64,000 nucleotides of DNA from Hyphomicrobium_A sp963812795 (lineage in GTDB: Bacteria > Pseudomonadota > Alphaproteobacteria > Rhizobiales > Hyphomicrobiaceae). The notes beneath the pieces were generated by a model, which saw only the letters and a list, made by a program, of their open reading frames with translations, had not been told where the DNA came from and ran no database searches. Below are positions 17,015 through 27,012 of this stretch, in pieces. The DNA is taken from assembly GCA_963812795.1 (NCBI GenBank), contig CAWEWG010000009.1:101021-165020 (forward strand), in the 5' to 3' direction. The position numbers and the translations under genes were made by a program. Each line of letters starts with the position of its first letter. Positions within the stretch are counted from its first letter, which is position 1.

Positions 17015-18109
17015 TTGATCGGCACCCCTACTCTCGGCCGCTACATCGGCATGCGCTTCCTGTTCGCCATCCTGGCGGTGTTCCTGCTTTGCTCGGTCCT
17101 GATCTACCTCATCGACTTCGTGGAGTTGTTGCGCCAATCGGGAAAGCAGGGTGAGGTGCCGCTGCTCACCCTGGCGCTGATCGCGCTGCTGCGCCTGCCC
17201 GCCTACGCCGAATTCCTCATCGCCTTCGCGGTGCTGGTCGGTTCGATCACCGCACTGCTGCAATTGAGCCGCAAGAGCGAGCTGACGGTGATGCGCGCCG
17301 GCGGCATGTCGGCATGGCAGTTCCTGCGCCCGGGGATCATCGTCGCTTTCACCATAGGCTTGCTGGCGGTCGCCGTCTTCAACCCCATGGCGGCTGCCGG
17401 CCGCGATACGGCAGAAAAGATCTTCGCCGATGCGTTCGGCAGGGAAGGCAATCTGTTGCGCTCGCGCTCGGGCGCCTCCTGGCTGCGCCAGAACGGCACC
17501 GACGGCCAATCCGTCATCAGCGCCCTCTTGGCCACCAACAAGGGGCTGACACTGCACGCCGTTTCGATGTTCGTGTTCGACGACGCGGGGCATTTCGTGG
17601 AGCGGGTGGACGGCAAGCGCGCCGACCTGCGCGAGGGCTACTGGGAGGTCCGCGAAGCCTGGGTGGTCCGCATCGGCCGCGAGCCCGAAAAGTTCGATAT
17701 CTACCTCGTGTCCACATACCTTACACCCGATCGCGTCACCGACGCGCTCGGGACGGCCTTCTCGGTGTCGTTCTGGGAAATGCCAGCGCTCATTGAAGTG
17801 GCTGAAAAGGCTAAACTTTCATCAGACCGCCTGCGCATTCAGTACGAGGCACTGATGTCAAGGCCTTTACTGTGCGCGGCAATGGTCCTTTTGGCGGCCA
17901 CTGTGTCGTTACGGTCATTCCGCGGTGGTGGCATCCAGACTATGGTTATTGCAGGACTGGTGGGGGGGTTCGGCTTCTTTCTTGTTTCGGAAGTCTCCCG
18001 GCAAGTCGGCGTGGCTGGATTGACGTCCCCTTGGGCGGCGATCTGGTTGCCCGTGGTCCTCGTTGTGATTGTCTCGGCTACGGTACTGTTACACCAGGAG
18101 GATGGCTGA
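17015..18109 (+). CDS. lptG: LPS export ABC transporter permease LptG
   Basis: A 364-residue partner of LptF in the inner-membrane LPS exporter. A TTG start at 17015 is preferred because GGAGGTGA lies right before it and the protein then begins IGTPTLGRYIGMRFL, the normal LptG start; the next ATG, at 17051, would cut into the first helix. The topology is three membrane helices, a periplasmic domain (about 100-265) and three C-terminal helices. LptG usually ends with an HQED-like charged tail, as here. It is followed by lptD with no gap. Confidence 0.92.
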   Translation: MIGTPTLGRYIGMRFLFAILAVFLLCSVLIYLIDFVELLRQSGKQGEVPLLTLALIALLRLPAYAEFLIAFAVLVGSITALLQLSRKSELTVMRAGGMSAWQFLRPGIIVAFTIGLLAVAVFNPMAAAGRDTAEKIFADAFGREGNLLRSRSGASWLRQNGTDGQSVISALLATNKGLTLHAVSMFVFDDAGHFVERVDGKRADLREGYWEVREAWVVRIGREPEKFDIYLVSTYLTPDRVTDALGTAFSVSFWEMPALIEVAEKAKLSSDRLRIQYEALMSRPLLCAAMVLLAATVSLRSFRGGGIQTMVIAGLVGGFGFFLVSEVSRQVGVAGLTSPWAAIWLPVVLVVIVSATVLLHQEDG

Positions 18110-18112
18110 GTG

Positions 18113-20575
18113 ATGCGTCATACGCGGGCACCGCAAGAGGGTTGCGGATCGTCACGCGTCACCTGCGGGCGCCGGAAGGCTGCCCGCCGGGTGCGTTTGG
18201 CTATGCTCGCTGTCCTGCTCGCTTCGCTTGGCGCTGCTCACGCCGCACACGCTCAAGACCCATCAACGCTGGCACCCGACGTCGCGAAATCGACATCGTT
18301 CCCCAAGCAGTCGATGGTCGGGCCCTCCCGCAACATCGACAAGTCGCAGCCGCTCTATCTGCAGGGCGACGAACTGATCTACGACACCGGCGGCAACAAG
18401 GTGATCGCGCGCGGCAACGTCGAGATCTATTACAACAACTACATCCTGACTGCTGACCAAGTGGTTTACGACCAGTCGGCCAATACGCTGACGGCGGTCG
18501 GCAACGTCATGCTGAAGGAGCCGAACGGCAACATCGTCCGTGCCGACCGCTACACGCTCACCGACGATTTCCGCGACGGCTTCGTCTCGCAGCTGTCCAT
18601 CGTCGCCGCCGACGACACGCGCATCGCCGCCGAGAAGGCGACGCGCCGCGGCGGCAACACGACCGTCTTCACCAATGGCCGGTTCACGCCTTGCAAAACC
18701 AGCGATGGCATGCCGCCGCTGTGGTGCTTGAGCGCCGCCACCGTTACCCACGACCAGGCCGCCGCCACCATCAGCTACCAGGACGCGCAGTTCGAGCTGT
18801 TCGGCGTGCCGATCCTCTACACGCCCTACTTCGAGCACGCCGACCCGTCGGTGAAGCGCAAGTCGGGCTTCCTGATGCCGCAGCCGACGATCTCGGACAA
18901 CCTCGGCTACTCGACGACGATCCCGTACTACTTCGCGCTCGCCCCGAACTACGACTTCACGTTCTACCCGATGTACACCTCGCGCCAGGGTATCCTGTGG
19001 CAGGGCGAGTGGCGCCATCGCACTGAGAACGGCCAGTACTTCATCCGTGGCGCCGGCATCGATCAGGATGCGGACCGAACTGCCCTCGAGCGATTGCCAG
19101 GATCGCGACCAGTACGAAGGCTGGCGCGGCAGCCTCGATACGAAGGGGCTGTTCAATCTCGGGAGCTGGTGGAAATTCGGCTGGGACATCACGACCGAAA
19201 GTCCGACGACGAGTTCCGGCGCTTCTACAAGCTCGACAACATCCTGTTGACCGACCGGGTCAATAAGATCTTCTTCGACGGTCTATCGGACCGCAATTAT
19301 TTTGAGCTGGCTGCCTACGAGTTCACGGATCTCGGCTTTACGAACCCAGGAGCGTCAGAGACGAAGCAGTACGCTTACCCGATCATGGACTACAACTACG
19401 TGTTCGCCGACCCGATCCTCGGCGGCGAGCTCACGCTGGAACACCAATGCGCTGGCGCTCTCGAGCAATCAGAACCCGACGATTTTTGCGCCGTTCGCCG
19501 ACAGCAACCAACAAATGCAGTCGCATGGTTACCGAGCTGAACTGGCGCCGCCGCCTCACCGACCCCATCGGCATCACCTACACGCCATTCGCGCAGCTGC
19601 GCGGCGACCTCTACCAGATCGACAATTACATCGATCCGCAAGCAACAACGAGCGCGCCGCTGGAGAATACCTCAGCTCGCCCGCGGCCTGGCTCTTGGTG
19701 GCGTGACGATCGCATACCCATGGGTGGCCAATAGCAGCTCTGGGTCACATGTCATCGAGCCGATCGGCCAGATCATCGGCCGCCAGGCGAACATCGATCA
19801 GAACAGCTGCCCAACGAGGACGCGCAGAGCCTCGTGTTCGACGACACGAACCTCTTCGAAGTGACCAAGTTCTCCGGCTATGACCGGATCGAGATCGGCA
19901 CACGCGCCAACGTCGGCCTGCAGTACACCTTCCAAGCGAACGACGGCGGCTATGCCCGCATCCTCGCCGGCGAGAGCTACCATCTCGCTGGGACGAACCC
20001 CTACGCAGATCCCGGCAGGAATACGAACGGCCTGCCGGCATTCGACCCCGACAGCGGCCTGCAGACCGATCGCTCGGACTACGTGCTCGGCGCCTACGTC
20101 GCGCCATGGAGCTTCATGCAGCTGATTTCGCAGTCCCGCTTCGATCAGTCGAGCTTCAATCTGCGCCGTCAGGATGCTGGGGCTCAGGTCACCCTCGGCC
20201 CAATCTATGCCAGTGCCGTTTATGCGTACCTCAGTGACGACCCGACCAACTTGGACCCGAGCGGCGGACTTACGGCGCAGGAAGACGTTTACGGCAGCTT
20301 CAATTTGCGCCTGACCGATCGCTGGAGCGTCGGTGCCGCCATGCGTTACGATATCGACGACGACCAGATCGCCTCCGACATGTTCCAGGTGACGCTATGG
20401 CGACGAGTGTTTCGTGCTGACGGCGACCTATACCGACAACTACTACGTCAACCCGGATATCGTAGACGGCCAGACGCTGATGCTGCGCTTCGAGCTGAAG
20501 CATCTTGGCGAGTTCGGCTATTCGACCGACGTGCTCAGCGGCACGGGCATCAGCGAGCAGCAGTCGGGTGGTTAA
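18113..20575 (+). pseudogene. lptD: LPS-assembly protein LptD, split by about seven frameshifts
   Basis: LptD is the outer-membrane barrel that inserts LPS into the outer leaflet. The first 315 codons are intact: signal peptide ending AHAQ, then the periplasmic OstA/LptA-like domain (GDELIYDTGGNKVIARGNVE) and the first barrel strands. Homology then continues to the stop at 20575 only by changing frame near 19060-19110, 19200, 19440, 19525, 19670, 19800 and 20393. Recognisable barrel pieces occur in all three frames, such as GSLDTKGLFNLGSWWKFGWD, PNEDAQSLVFDDTNLF and FELKHLGEFGYSTDV. lptF, lptG and surA around it are intact. The gene is normally essential, so sequence error is at least as likely as true inactivation. 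Confidence 0.9.
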
Positions 20576-20807
20576 CCACTGACAGCCGCGTCCGCCCGTG
20601 CGGGCGGCGGGTAGTGGTAAGTGCGTCCGGGCGTGTTTGGCCCTCCATACGCACGGCCGGCCACGGGACTGCCAATGTTTGCGTCGATAAGCGAGCCGAC
20701 GTGCCGCCGGACCGCCCGGCCAGCTCGCGCGCCCGCGGGCCGAGCATGATGACTACGCGGCGCACCGCATGCTCTTCGGCTGCGGAACGCAACTGAAAGA
20801 CGCTGCC

Positions 20808-22034
20808 ATGGCCTTTGTCCGATCGTCCCGGCACACCCGTCCGCAAGCGGACGGCGCCGGCGTGCGCGCGGCAGGCCTTCCGTGGGCGCTGGGCGCCACC
20901 CTCGCAATCTCCGCGCTTACTATCTCTCTTGCCACCCCTGGCGCGGTGCACGCGCAGCCGGCGGCTAAGCGCACGCAGACCGCCAAGGCGACGCAGGACG
21001 AGCCGGCCAGCCGGCCGATCCAATCCATCGTCGCGCTGGTCAACGACGAGCCGATTACCGGCTATGAGATCGAGCAGCGTGTGGCGCTTTCCATGCTCGG
21101 CGCGCAGGACGTGCAGAAGAAGCTGCAAGCCAAGCTCAAGTCGCCGAACATGAACGAGCAGTTCAAGAACTTCGCCATGAAGCGGCTGCAGGCAAATCCG
21201 CCGAAGACGGAAGCGGAACAGCAGGCGCGCGTGCGTCAGTTGCAGGGCGAGTTCGTCGCCAGCATCAAGTCGCAGATCGAGAAAGAGTACGTGCCGACCG
21301 CGCGTAAGCAGGCGCTCGAGGAGCTCATCGAGGAGCGCCTCAAACTCCAAGAGGCCAAGAAGCTGACGGTCGTTGCCGCCGACGACGAAGTCGACCGCGT
21401 CATCAGCGGCATGGCCGAACGCAACAAGATGACTGCTGCCCAGTTCGCCGAGCACATTTCCAAGATGGGTGCCAGTATCGCCGCGATGAAGGAGCGCATC
21501 CGCGCCTCGCTGTCGTGGTCGGACGTCGTCCGCCGCAAGTTCGGGCATCAGATCACCGTCGCCACGCGTGACGTCGACCGCATGGTGGCCTCGGCCGACG
21601 CGCAGGACGATGTCGAGTTGAAGATCCACCGCATTCTGTTGTCGTTGCCGGTGCAGCAGGACCAGAAGAAACTCGCCCAGCGGATCAGCGATGCCGAACA
21701 GCTGCGCGGCAAGTTCTCCGGCTGCAAAGGCATGGAGACGATGGCGCGCGGCGTGCCCGGCGCCCGCTTCGACAATCTCGGCGATCGGCGGCCGACGAGC
21801 TTGCCGGAGCCGACGCGTTCTCTCCTCTTGAGCGCGCACGACGACGAGCTGCTGCCGGCCACCATCGGCGAGAACGGCGTCGAGCTGTGGGCGGTGTGCG
21901 GACGCAAGCTGGTCAAGGCGGCCGATTCCAAGCGCGAGACCGCGCAGAACGAGCTGCGCCAGAAAGAGTTTGAGATCCTCTCCAAGAAGCACCTGAAGGA
22001 TCTCGTTACGGACGCTCATATCGAGTACCGCTGA
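20808..22034 (+). CDS. surA: SurA-type periplasmic chaperone / peptidyl-prolyl isomerase
   Basis: A 408-residue periplasmic protein that escorts outer-membrane proteins, fitting its place right after lptD. A signal peptide (ISALTISLATPGAVHA) is followed by an IVALVNDEPITGYEIEQR block, the usual start of the SurA N-terminal chaperone domain. A long helical region (about 60-230) precedes a divergent parvulin-like segment (VELKIHRILLSL to GVELWAVCGRK, about 265-370). The ATG at 20808 is chosen; an in-frame start at 20769 adds 13 residues. Its stop overlaps the pdxA start (ATGA). Confidence 0.88.
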   Translation: MAFVRSSRHTRPQADGAGVRAAGLPWALGATLAISALTISLATPGAVHAQPAAKRTQTAKATQDEPASRPIQSIVALVNDEPITGYEIEQRVALSMLGAQDVQKKLQAKLKSPNMNEQFKNFAMKRLQANPPKTEAEQQARVRQLQGEFVASIKSQIEKEYVPTARKQALEELIEERLKLQEAKKLTVVAADDEVDRVISGMAERNKMTAAQFAEHISKMGASIAAMKERIRASLSWSDVVRRKFGHQITVATRDVDRMVASADAQDDVELKIHRILLSLPVQQDQKKLAQRISDAEQLRGKFSGCKGMETMARGVPGARFDNLGDRRPTSLPEPTRSLLLSAHDDELLPATIGENGVELWAVCGRKLVKAADSKRETAQNELRQKEFEILSKKHLKDLVTDAHIEYR

Positions 22035-23080
22035 TGAGCGGGGGCTCTGATCCCCGCCGGCGACGGCCGTTGGCCGTCAGCATGGGCGACCCGGCCGGCA
22101 TCGGCCCGGAAATCACCTTGCGCGCCTGGCTCGACCGCAGCGATCGCGGCCTCGATCCCTTCGTGGTCTTCGGTGACAAGCACGTATTCGCCGAGCGCGC
22201 GCGGCTGCTGGGGCTCGCCGTTCCCATCGCTTGGGTCAATGCGCCAGGCGAGGCGCCGGAGCTCTTCGGTAGCGCGCTCCCCGTGTTGCACAGCCCGCTA
22301 CCGGTGCACGTGACAGTCGGGGTTGCCGACGCCGCCAATGCCACCGGAATAATTGGCGCCATCGAGGCGGCAACCGCGGCGGTGGTGCGTGGCGAAGCTG
22401 CCGCGCTCGTCACCAACCCCATCGCCAAGCACGTCGTGACAAGCGCGGGCTTTCCATTTCCCGGACACACCGAGTTCCTGGCAGCCCTCGCCGAGCGGCA
22501 CTCGGGACGCCACATCCATCCGGTGATGATGCTCGCCTCGCACGAGCTGCGCGTCGTCCCGCTCACCGTGCATTGCGCCCTCGCCGAAGTTCCAAAGGCC
22601 ATCACCCGCGGCCTGATCTTCGAAACGGCGCGCATCACCTACGCGGCGCTGAAGCGCGATTTCGGCATCAGCGCGCCGCGCATCGCCGTCGCCGGGCTCA
22701 ACCCGCACGCCGGCGAAGCTGGCACCATGGGCCGCGAGGAAATCGAGACGATTGCGCCGGCCATCGCCGACCTGCGCGCCGAGGGCCTATCGGTCACCGG
22801 CCCCCATTCCGCCGACACGCTGTTTCACGCCGCCGCGCGGCGTGGTTATGACGCCGTCATCGCCATGTACCACGACCAGGCGCTGATCCCGCTGAAGACG
22901 CTCGGCTTCGATGAGGGCGTCAACGTCACGCTGGGGCTACCGTTCGTGCGCACCTCGCCCGACCACGGCACCGCCTTTGACATCGCCGCCGAGGGCCGTG
23001 CCTCGGCCCACAGCTTCATCGAAGCGCTGAAGCTGGCTTCGTCCATCGTGGCGGCGCGCGCTGCGGCGCCGCCGTCATGA
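22034..23080 (+). CDS. pdxA: 4-hydroxythreonine-4-phosphate dehydrogenase
   Basis: A 348-residue NAD-dependent enzyme of pyridoxal-5'-phosphate synthesis (DXP-dependent route) that oxidises 4-phosphohydroxy-L-threonine; it acts as a cytoplasmic dimer. Motifs: SMGDPAGIGPEI at the N-terminus, LVTNPIAK, GFPFPGHTEFLA with a metal/substrate His, IAVAGLNPHAGE, then AMYHDQALIPLKTL and VRTSPDHGTAFDIA, all standard for PdxA. It overlaps both surA upstream and rsmA downstream by four bases or fewer, so the three are translationally coupled. Confidence 0.97.
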   Translation: MSGGSDPRRRRPLAVSMGDPAGIGPEITLRAWLDRSDRGLDPFVVFGDKHVFAERARLLGLAVPIAWVNAPGEAPELFGSALPVLHSPLPVHVTVGVADAANATGIIGAIEAATAAVVRGEAAALVTNPIAKHVVTSAGFPFPGHTEFLAALAERHSGRHIHPVMMLASHELRVVPLTVHCALAEVPKAITRGLIFETARITYAALKRDFGISAPRIAVAGLNPHAGEAGTMGREEIETIAPAIADLRAEGLSVTGPHSADTLFHAAARRGYDAVIAMYHDQALIPLKTLGFDEGVNVTLGLPFVRTSPDHGTAFDIAAEGRASAHSFIEALKLASSIVAARAAAPPS

Positions 23081-23973
23081 GCGCCGGCGAGCGCGAGCCC
23101 GCGTCCGGTGCCAGTCCCGATGGTCTGCCACCGCTGCGCGAGGTGATCCGCGCCTTCGATCTCGCCGCCAAGAAGAGCCTCGGGCAAAACTTCATCCTCG
23201 ACCTCAACCTGACGCGACGCATCGCCCGTGCTGCCGGATCGCTCGACGGCCGCACCGTCGTCGAAGTGGGGCCGGGGCCCGGAGGATTGACGCGCGCCCT
23301 GCTCCTCGAAGGTGCCGCGCGCGTCATCGCGGTGGAGCGCGACGAGCGTACCCGCGGCGCCTTGGAGATGATCGCCCAGCGCTATCCGGGCCAGCTCGAT
23401 GTGCATTTCGGCGACGCGCTGAAAGCCGATTGGCCAAAGCTGCTCGGCTCGGCGAGCGGGCGCGCGGTCATCGTCGCCAACCTTCCCTACGGGGTCGCCA
23501 CGCTGCTGCTCACCGGTTGGCTCGACAGCGAGCCGTGGCCGCCATGGTTTGCGCGCATGGTGCTGATGTTCCAGAAGGAGGTCGCCGAGCGCATCGTCGC
23601 CGCACCCGGCAGCAAAATCTACGGCCGCTTGTCGGTGCTGGCGCAGTGGCGGACCTCGCCGCGCATCGTCATGGGCGTTCCGCGCGAAGCCTTCACGCCG
23701 GCGCCCAAGGTTGCATCCGCCGTCGTCGAGCTCGTCCCGCACAAGGAGCCCTCCCCCCCGTGCACGCCGCAGGCCTTGGCGCGCGTGACGGCGGCGGCAT
23801 TCGGCCAGCGGCGCAAGATGCTGCGCTCCAGCCTCAAACAGCTCGTCGACGAGCCGGAGGCCCTGCTGCAAGCTTGCGGCATCGCCGGCAACCTACGCGC
23901 CGAGGACCTCTCGGTGAAGGATTTCGCCCGCATGGCGCTCGTCTACGAGCGGTCGACGCTGCGGCGCCCCTAG
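23077..23973 (+). CDS. rsmA: 16S rRNA dimethyladenosine transferase RsmA/KsgA
   Basis: A 298-residue SAM-dependent methyltransferase that dimethylates two adjacent adenosines (A1518/A1519, E. coli numbering) in helix 45 of 16S rRNA late in 30S assembly. It shows KKSLGQNFILD, motif I VVEVGPGPGGLT, an acidic motif VIAVERDE and motif IV VANLPYGVAT, where family members usually have NLPY. The C-terminal domain has AAFGQRRKMLRSSLK. The start overlaps the pdxA stop (ATGA). Its stop shares bases with the stop of the convergent gene at 23970-24455. Confidence 0.96.
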   Translation: MSAGEREPASGASPDGLPPLREVIRAFDLAAKKSLGQNFILDLNLTRRIARAAGSLDGRTVVEVGPGPGGLTRALLLEGAARVIAVERDERTRGALEMIAQRYPGQLDVHFGDALKADWPKLLGSASGRAVIVANLPYGVATLLLTGWLDSEPWPPWFARMVLMFQKEVAERIVAAPGSKIYGRLSVLAQWRTSPRIVMGVPREAFTPAPKVASAVVELVPHKEPSPPCTPQALARVTAAAFGQRRKMLRSSLKQLVDEPEALLQACGIAGNLRAEDLSVKDFARMALVYERSTLRRP

Positions 23974-24455
23974 GGCTCTTTCGCGTCGCCCGGCTCCGGC
24001 ATGGCCAGTAGCCGGAAGGTGGCGGCGATGAGCAGGATCGAGATCGGCTTGACCAGCATGACCCAGGAGTTGGCGAAGTTGCTCTCGGCCCAGTCGGTGG
24101 CGAAATCGACGATCAGGTAGACGAGGATGACTCCGACAAGCGTCGTCTTCAGCTCGTGCATCCCCGACGGCCGCATCCAGGCAGGGAGCATCTGCTTGTC
24201 CGCCTTGCTCAGCTGGAAGACGAAACCAAAGGCGATGTTGAAGGCGAAAATAACGAGCACGATCCCGAACAAGAACGAATCCGTGCCGCCCATCACCTGC
24301 GCGATGGCACCCTTCGGGTCGTGGCCCAGGGTGACCGCGTAGATCGCGTTGATCATACGCGCCGTGCCTTCCCAGAACATGACCAGCGCCCCCACGGCTG
24401 TGCCAACGGACGCAATGAGCAGGATGAAGCGGAGGGAGACTGCAAACCGGAGCAT
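23970..24455 (-). CDS. YqhA family (UPF0114) membrane protein
   Basis: A 161-residue inner-membrane protein with four hydrophobic segments. FILLIASVGTAVGALVMFW comes first, a polar loop follows with the YqhA-type MGGTDSFLFGIVLVIFAFN, then HELKTTLVGVILVYLIVDFA and a final helix. The block order matches the UPF0114/YqhA family, whose function is unknown. The ATG at 24455 begins directly at the first helix. It ends tail to tail with rsmA, the stop codons overlapping. Confidence 0.8.
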   Translation of the reverse strand: MLRFAVSLRFILLIASVGTAVGALVMFWEGTARMINAIYAVTLGHDPKGAIAQVMGGTDSFLFGIVLVIFAFNIAFGFVFQLSKADKQMLPAWMRPSGMHELKTTLVGVILVYLIVDFATDWAESNFANSWVMLVKPISILLIAATFRLLAMPEPGDAKEP

Positions 24456-24520
24456 GGCTGGACCTGTCGGCGATTGCGGCATCAACGCCTAGCACGCCGG
24501 GTTTCCGGGCGCACTTGGCG

Positions 24521-25729
24521 TCAGCCTCGCTTGCAGTCGCTCGGCGCCGGGCGCCCCTTGAAGCGGTCGGTGATCCACTCGACGGCCTGGAAGGCGCTCT
24601 TTTCCGCGGCGAAGCTATGCGACACGTTCTTCATGATCTTCAGATCGACGGGCGTCCCGGCGGCGCACAGCATTTTGGCAAAGCGAACGGTGATGTCGGC
24701 GTTGACGTTCTTGTCGGCGCCGCCTTGGGCGATGAACACGGGTGCCGGCTGCCGTGCCTGACCTGGAGAGTTCTTCTCCATGAGCGTGCGCCAAGCCGGC
24801 ACCGTCGTCGGATCGACCTTGAGGAAAGCCTTCTTCAGCGGCTTGGCGAGCTGCAACAGGTTCAGCATCTGCGACAGCGACTGAATGCAACTTCCCGCCA
24901 CCTTTTCGAAGCTCGCCTCGGCCCCGTCCTCGAGCACGCTGTCGAGCGGTATGTTGTAGGTGTGTGCCCACGACAGCAACGCCATAGCAGTGAGGCTGTT
25001 GCCGGCGATCGAGCCCTTCTGCGCCTTGAACAGATCGACGAGGTTGGTCGCCGGCGCGGCGGCGGCGACGCCGACGAGCTTCAACTCCGGCGCATACGTG
25101 GCAGCGAGCTCGCCGGTGAACAGCGCGGCGTGGCCACCCTGCGAATGGCCCCACACGGCAAAGCGATCGGTGGCGTGCGCGCCTTTCAGATCGCGCGCGG
25201 CGCGCACTGAGTCGAGGACCGCGCGTGCCTCGCTGACGCCGACGAGATAGGCGTGCACGCCCGGAAGCCCGAGGCCCGCATAGTCCGTGGCGACAACGAC
25301 GTAGCCGCGAGCCAGCATCTGCTCCAGCCCGGGGATGGTTCCCGAAAGGTTGGGCAGCAGCGTCGGCGCGCAGCGCTCGGCGACGCCGGTGGTGTAGTGC
25401 GCCCAGGCGATGATGTCGCGACCGCCTTTGGGCGGCGGGCCGGCGGGATAGATGACCGTGGCGGAGACGGCGATCGGCTCGTCATTAAGACCGGTTGAGC
25501 GATAGATGATGCGGAAGGCCTTGGCGTTGGCCGGGGCACCGCCGACCTGCGGGCGGATGCGCAGCACGGTGCCCGGCTTGGCGCGGCGGACATCGGCGGC
25601 GCTGACATCGAGCTTCACGCCCGGCAGCGCCGACTGCGCCGCGGCCGGCGCCAATGAGAACGCTAGCGCCGCGAGGGCGCACGCAACGCCGACACGCGCC
25701 AAGGAAAGGAGAGCCAGACGCACGCGCAT
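24521..25729 (-). CDS. exported secretory-lipase-like alpha/beta hydrolase, paralogue 2
   Basis: A 402-residue protein with a signal peptide (cleavage near PAAAQS). It has an alpha/beta-hydrolase fold resembling the LIP/secretory lipase family: PGTVLRIRPQVGG and FRIIYRSTGLNDEPIAVSAT open the fold, then YVVVATDYAGLG, the nucleophile elbow VWGHSQGGHA, APVFIAQGGADKNV with a likely acid Asp, and the final catalytic His in KNVSHSF. The substrate may be an acylglycerol or ester, which is an inference. The gene at 25834-27012 is clearly a paralogue and lies about 100 bp upstream on the same strand. Confidence 0.85.
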   Translation of the reverse strand: MRVRLALLSLARVGVACALAALAFSLAPAAAQSALPGVKLDVSAADVRRAKPGTVLRIRPQVGGAPANAKAFRIIYRSTGLNDEPIAVSATVIYPAGPPPKGGRDIIAWAHYTTGVAERCAPTLLPNLSGTIPGLEQMLARGYVVVATDYAGLGLPGVHAYLVGVSEARAVLDSVRAARDLKGAHATDRFAVWGHSQGGHAALFTGELAATYAPELKLVGVAAAAPATNLVDLFKAQKGSIAGNSLTAMALLSWAHTYNIPLDSVLEDGAEASFEKVAGSCIQSLSQMLNLLQLAKPLKKAFLKVDPTTVPAWRTLMEKNSPGQARQPAPVFIAQGGADKNVNADITVRFAKMLCAAGTPVDLKIMKNVSHSFAAEKSAFQAVEWITDRFKGRPAPSDCKRG

Positions 25730-25833
25730 GCCACTTTGCTGAAGTCGCCCCGGGTCAGCCCAACCTATCGCGCGCATTGTGACCTGTCTGCCCCGGCATC
25801 CAACGCGGTTTACGCCAAGGAGTCGCAGGCCAT

Positions 25834-27012
25834 TCAGCGCGCCGTGCCACACCCATTGGGGGGCGGACGCCCGGCGAAACGGTCCGCCATCCAGTTAACG
25901 GCCGCATATGCCCCGTCGTAGCCGGCAAAGGCATGCGAGACACCCTCCAGCCACCGCATCTCGACGACGGCGCCGGCTTCGCATAGCCGGTTGGCGAACT
26001 GCTTGGTGATCTGCGGTCGCACCAGATCGTCGGCCGTCCCCTGCACGAGGAACACCGGCGCGCCAGCCGGCGCCTGACCGGGCGTGTTCTTCTCCATGAT
26101 GCCGCGCCAGGGCTCGACGGTGGTCGGGTCCACCTTGAGGAAGGCGTGCTGTAGCGGCGCCTCTATCTCCTGCAGTTTCAACAGCTCGGTGATTCTCTCG
26201 ATGCAGGTTCGCGCGACGGATTCGAAGCTGCGGGTGGCGCCGGGAAGCACCACGCTATCGACCGGGATGTTGAAGATCGTGGACCATGACAGGATCACCA
26301 TGGCGGTGAGGCTGTTGCCGCCGACGGAGCCCCGATCGGCCCTGAACAGCTCGCCAAGATAGGTTGCGGGCGCGGCGGCGGCGACGCCGACGAGCTGCAG
26401 CTCGGGCGCATAGCTCGCCGCCTGCTCGCCCGTGAACAGCGCCGCGTGTCCGCCCTGCGAATGCCCCCATACCGCGAAGCGATGACCCGCAGCCGCGTCG
26501 GGAAGCTGGCGCGCGGCACGTACGCTGTCGAGCACCGCGCGCGCCTCGCTGACGCCGATGAGATAGGGGTGCATGCCCTGCCCGCCGAGGCCGGCGTAAT
26601 CGGTTGCGGCGATGACGAATCCGCGCCCCAGCATCTCGTCGATACCGGCGATGGTCCCCGACAAATCCGGCAGCAGGGTCGGCGCGCACTTCTCCGCGAC
26701 GCCCGTGGTCGGATGCGCCCAGGCGACGACGTCGCGCTTCACCCGCGGCGTCGGCGTATCGGGAAACAGCACCGCGCCGGAAACGGCGATGGGCTCGCCG
26801 TTCATTCCCGTCGAGCGATAGATGATGCGGTAGGCGCGCGCGTTGTCGACCGAGCCACCGACCTGCGGCCACACGCGCAGGATCGTACCTGGCTTGGCGG
26901 CGATGATCTCGTGGCTCCCGATATCACCGAGCGGATTGCCGGCGCCGGACTGCAGGGGAACGGCAAGCAGGACGGCGGCGACGAGGCACACGGAGGCAAG
27001 CCTTCGCCTCAT
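25834..27012 (-). CDS. exported secretory-lipase-like alpha/beta hydrolase, paralogue 1
   Basis: A 392-residue paralogue of the gene at 24521-25729, with the same landmarks: signal peptide, KPGTILRVWPQVGG, RIIYRSTGMNGEPIAVSG, VIAATDYAGLGGQGMHPYL, VWGHSQGGHAALFTGEQ, PVFLVQGTADDLV and GVSHAFAGYD, giving a Ser-Asp-His triad. The ATG at 27010-27012 overlaps the gmk stop by four bases. A longer frame reading back into gmk is not real. Coupling to guanylate kinase looks like positional convenience rather than shared chemistry. Confidence 0.85.
   Translation of the reverse strand: MRRRLASVCLVAAVLLAVPLQSGAGNPLGDIGSHEIIAAKPGTILRVWPQVGGSVDNARAYRIIYRSTGMNGEPIAVSGAVLFPDTPTPRVKRDVVAWAHPTTGVAEKCAPTLLPDLSGTIAGIDEMLGRGFVIAATDYAGLGGQGMHPYLIGVSEARAVLDSVRAARQLPDAAAGHRFAVWGHSQGGHAALFTGEQAASYAPELQLVGVAAAAPATYLGELFRADRGSVGGNSLTAMVILSWSTIFNIPVDSVVLPGATRSFESVARTCIERITELLKLQEIEAPLQHAFLKVDPTTVEPWRGIMEKNTPGQAPAGAPVFLVQGTADDLVRPQITKQFANRLCEAGAVVEMRWLEGVSHAFAGYDGAYAAVNWMADRFAGRPPPNGCGTAR

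Noticed and set aside
20550..22019. 489-codon - strand frame across surA
   Set aside because: Low-information composition opposite a recognisable SurA protein.
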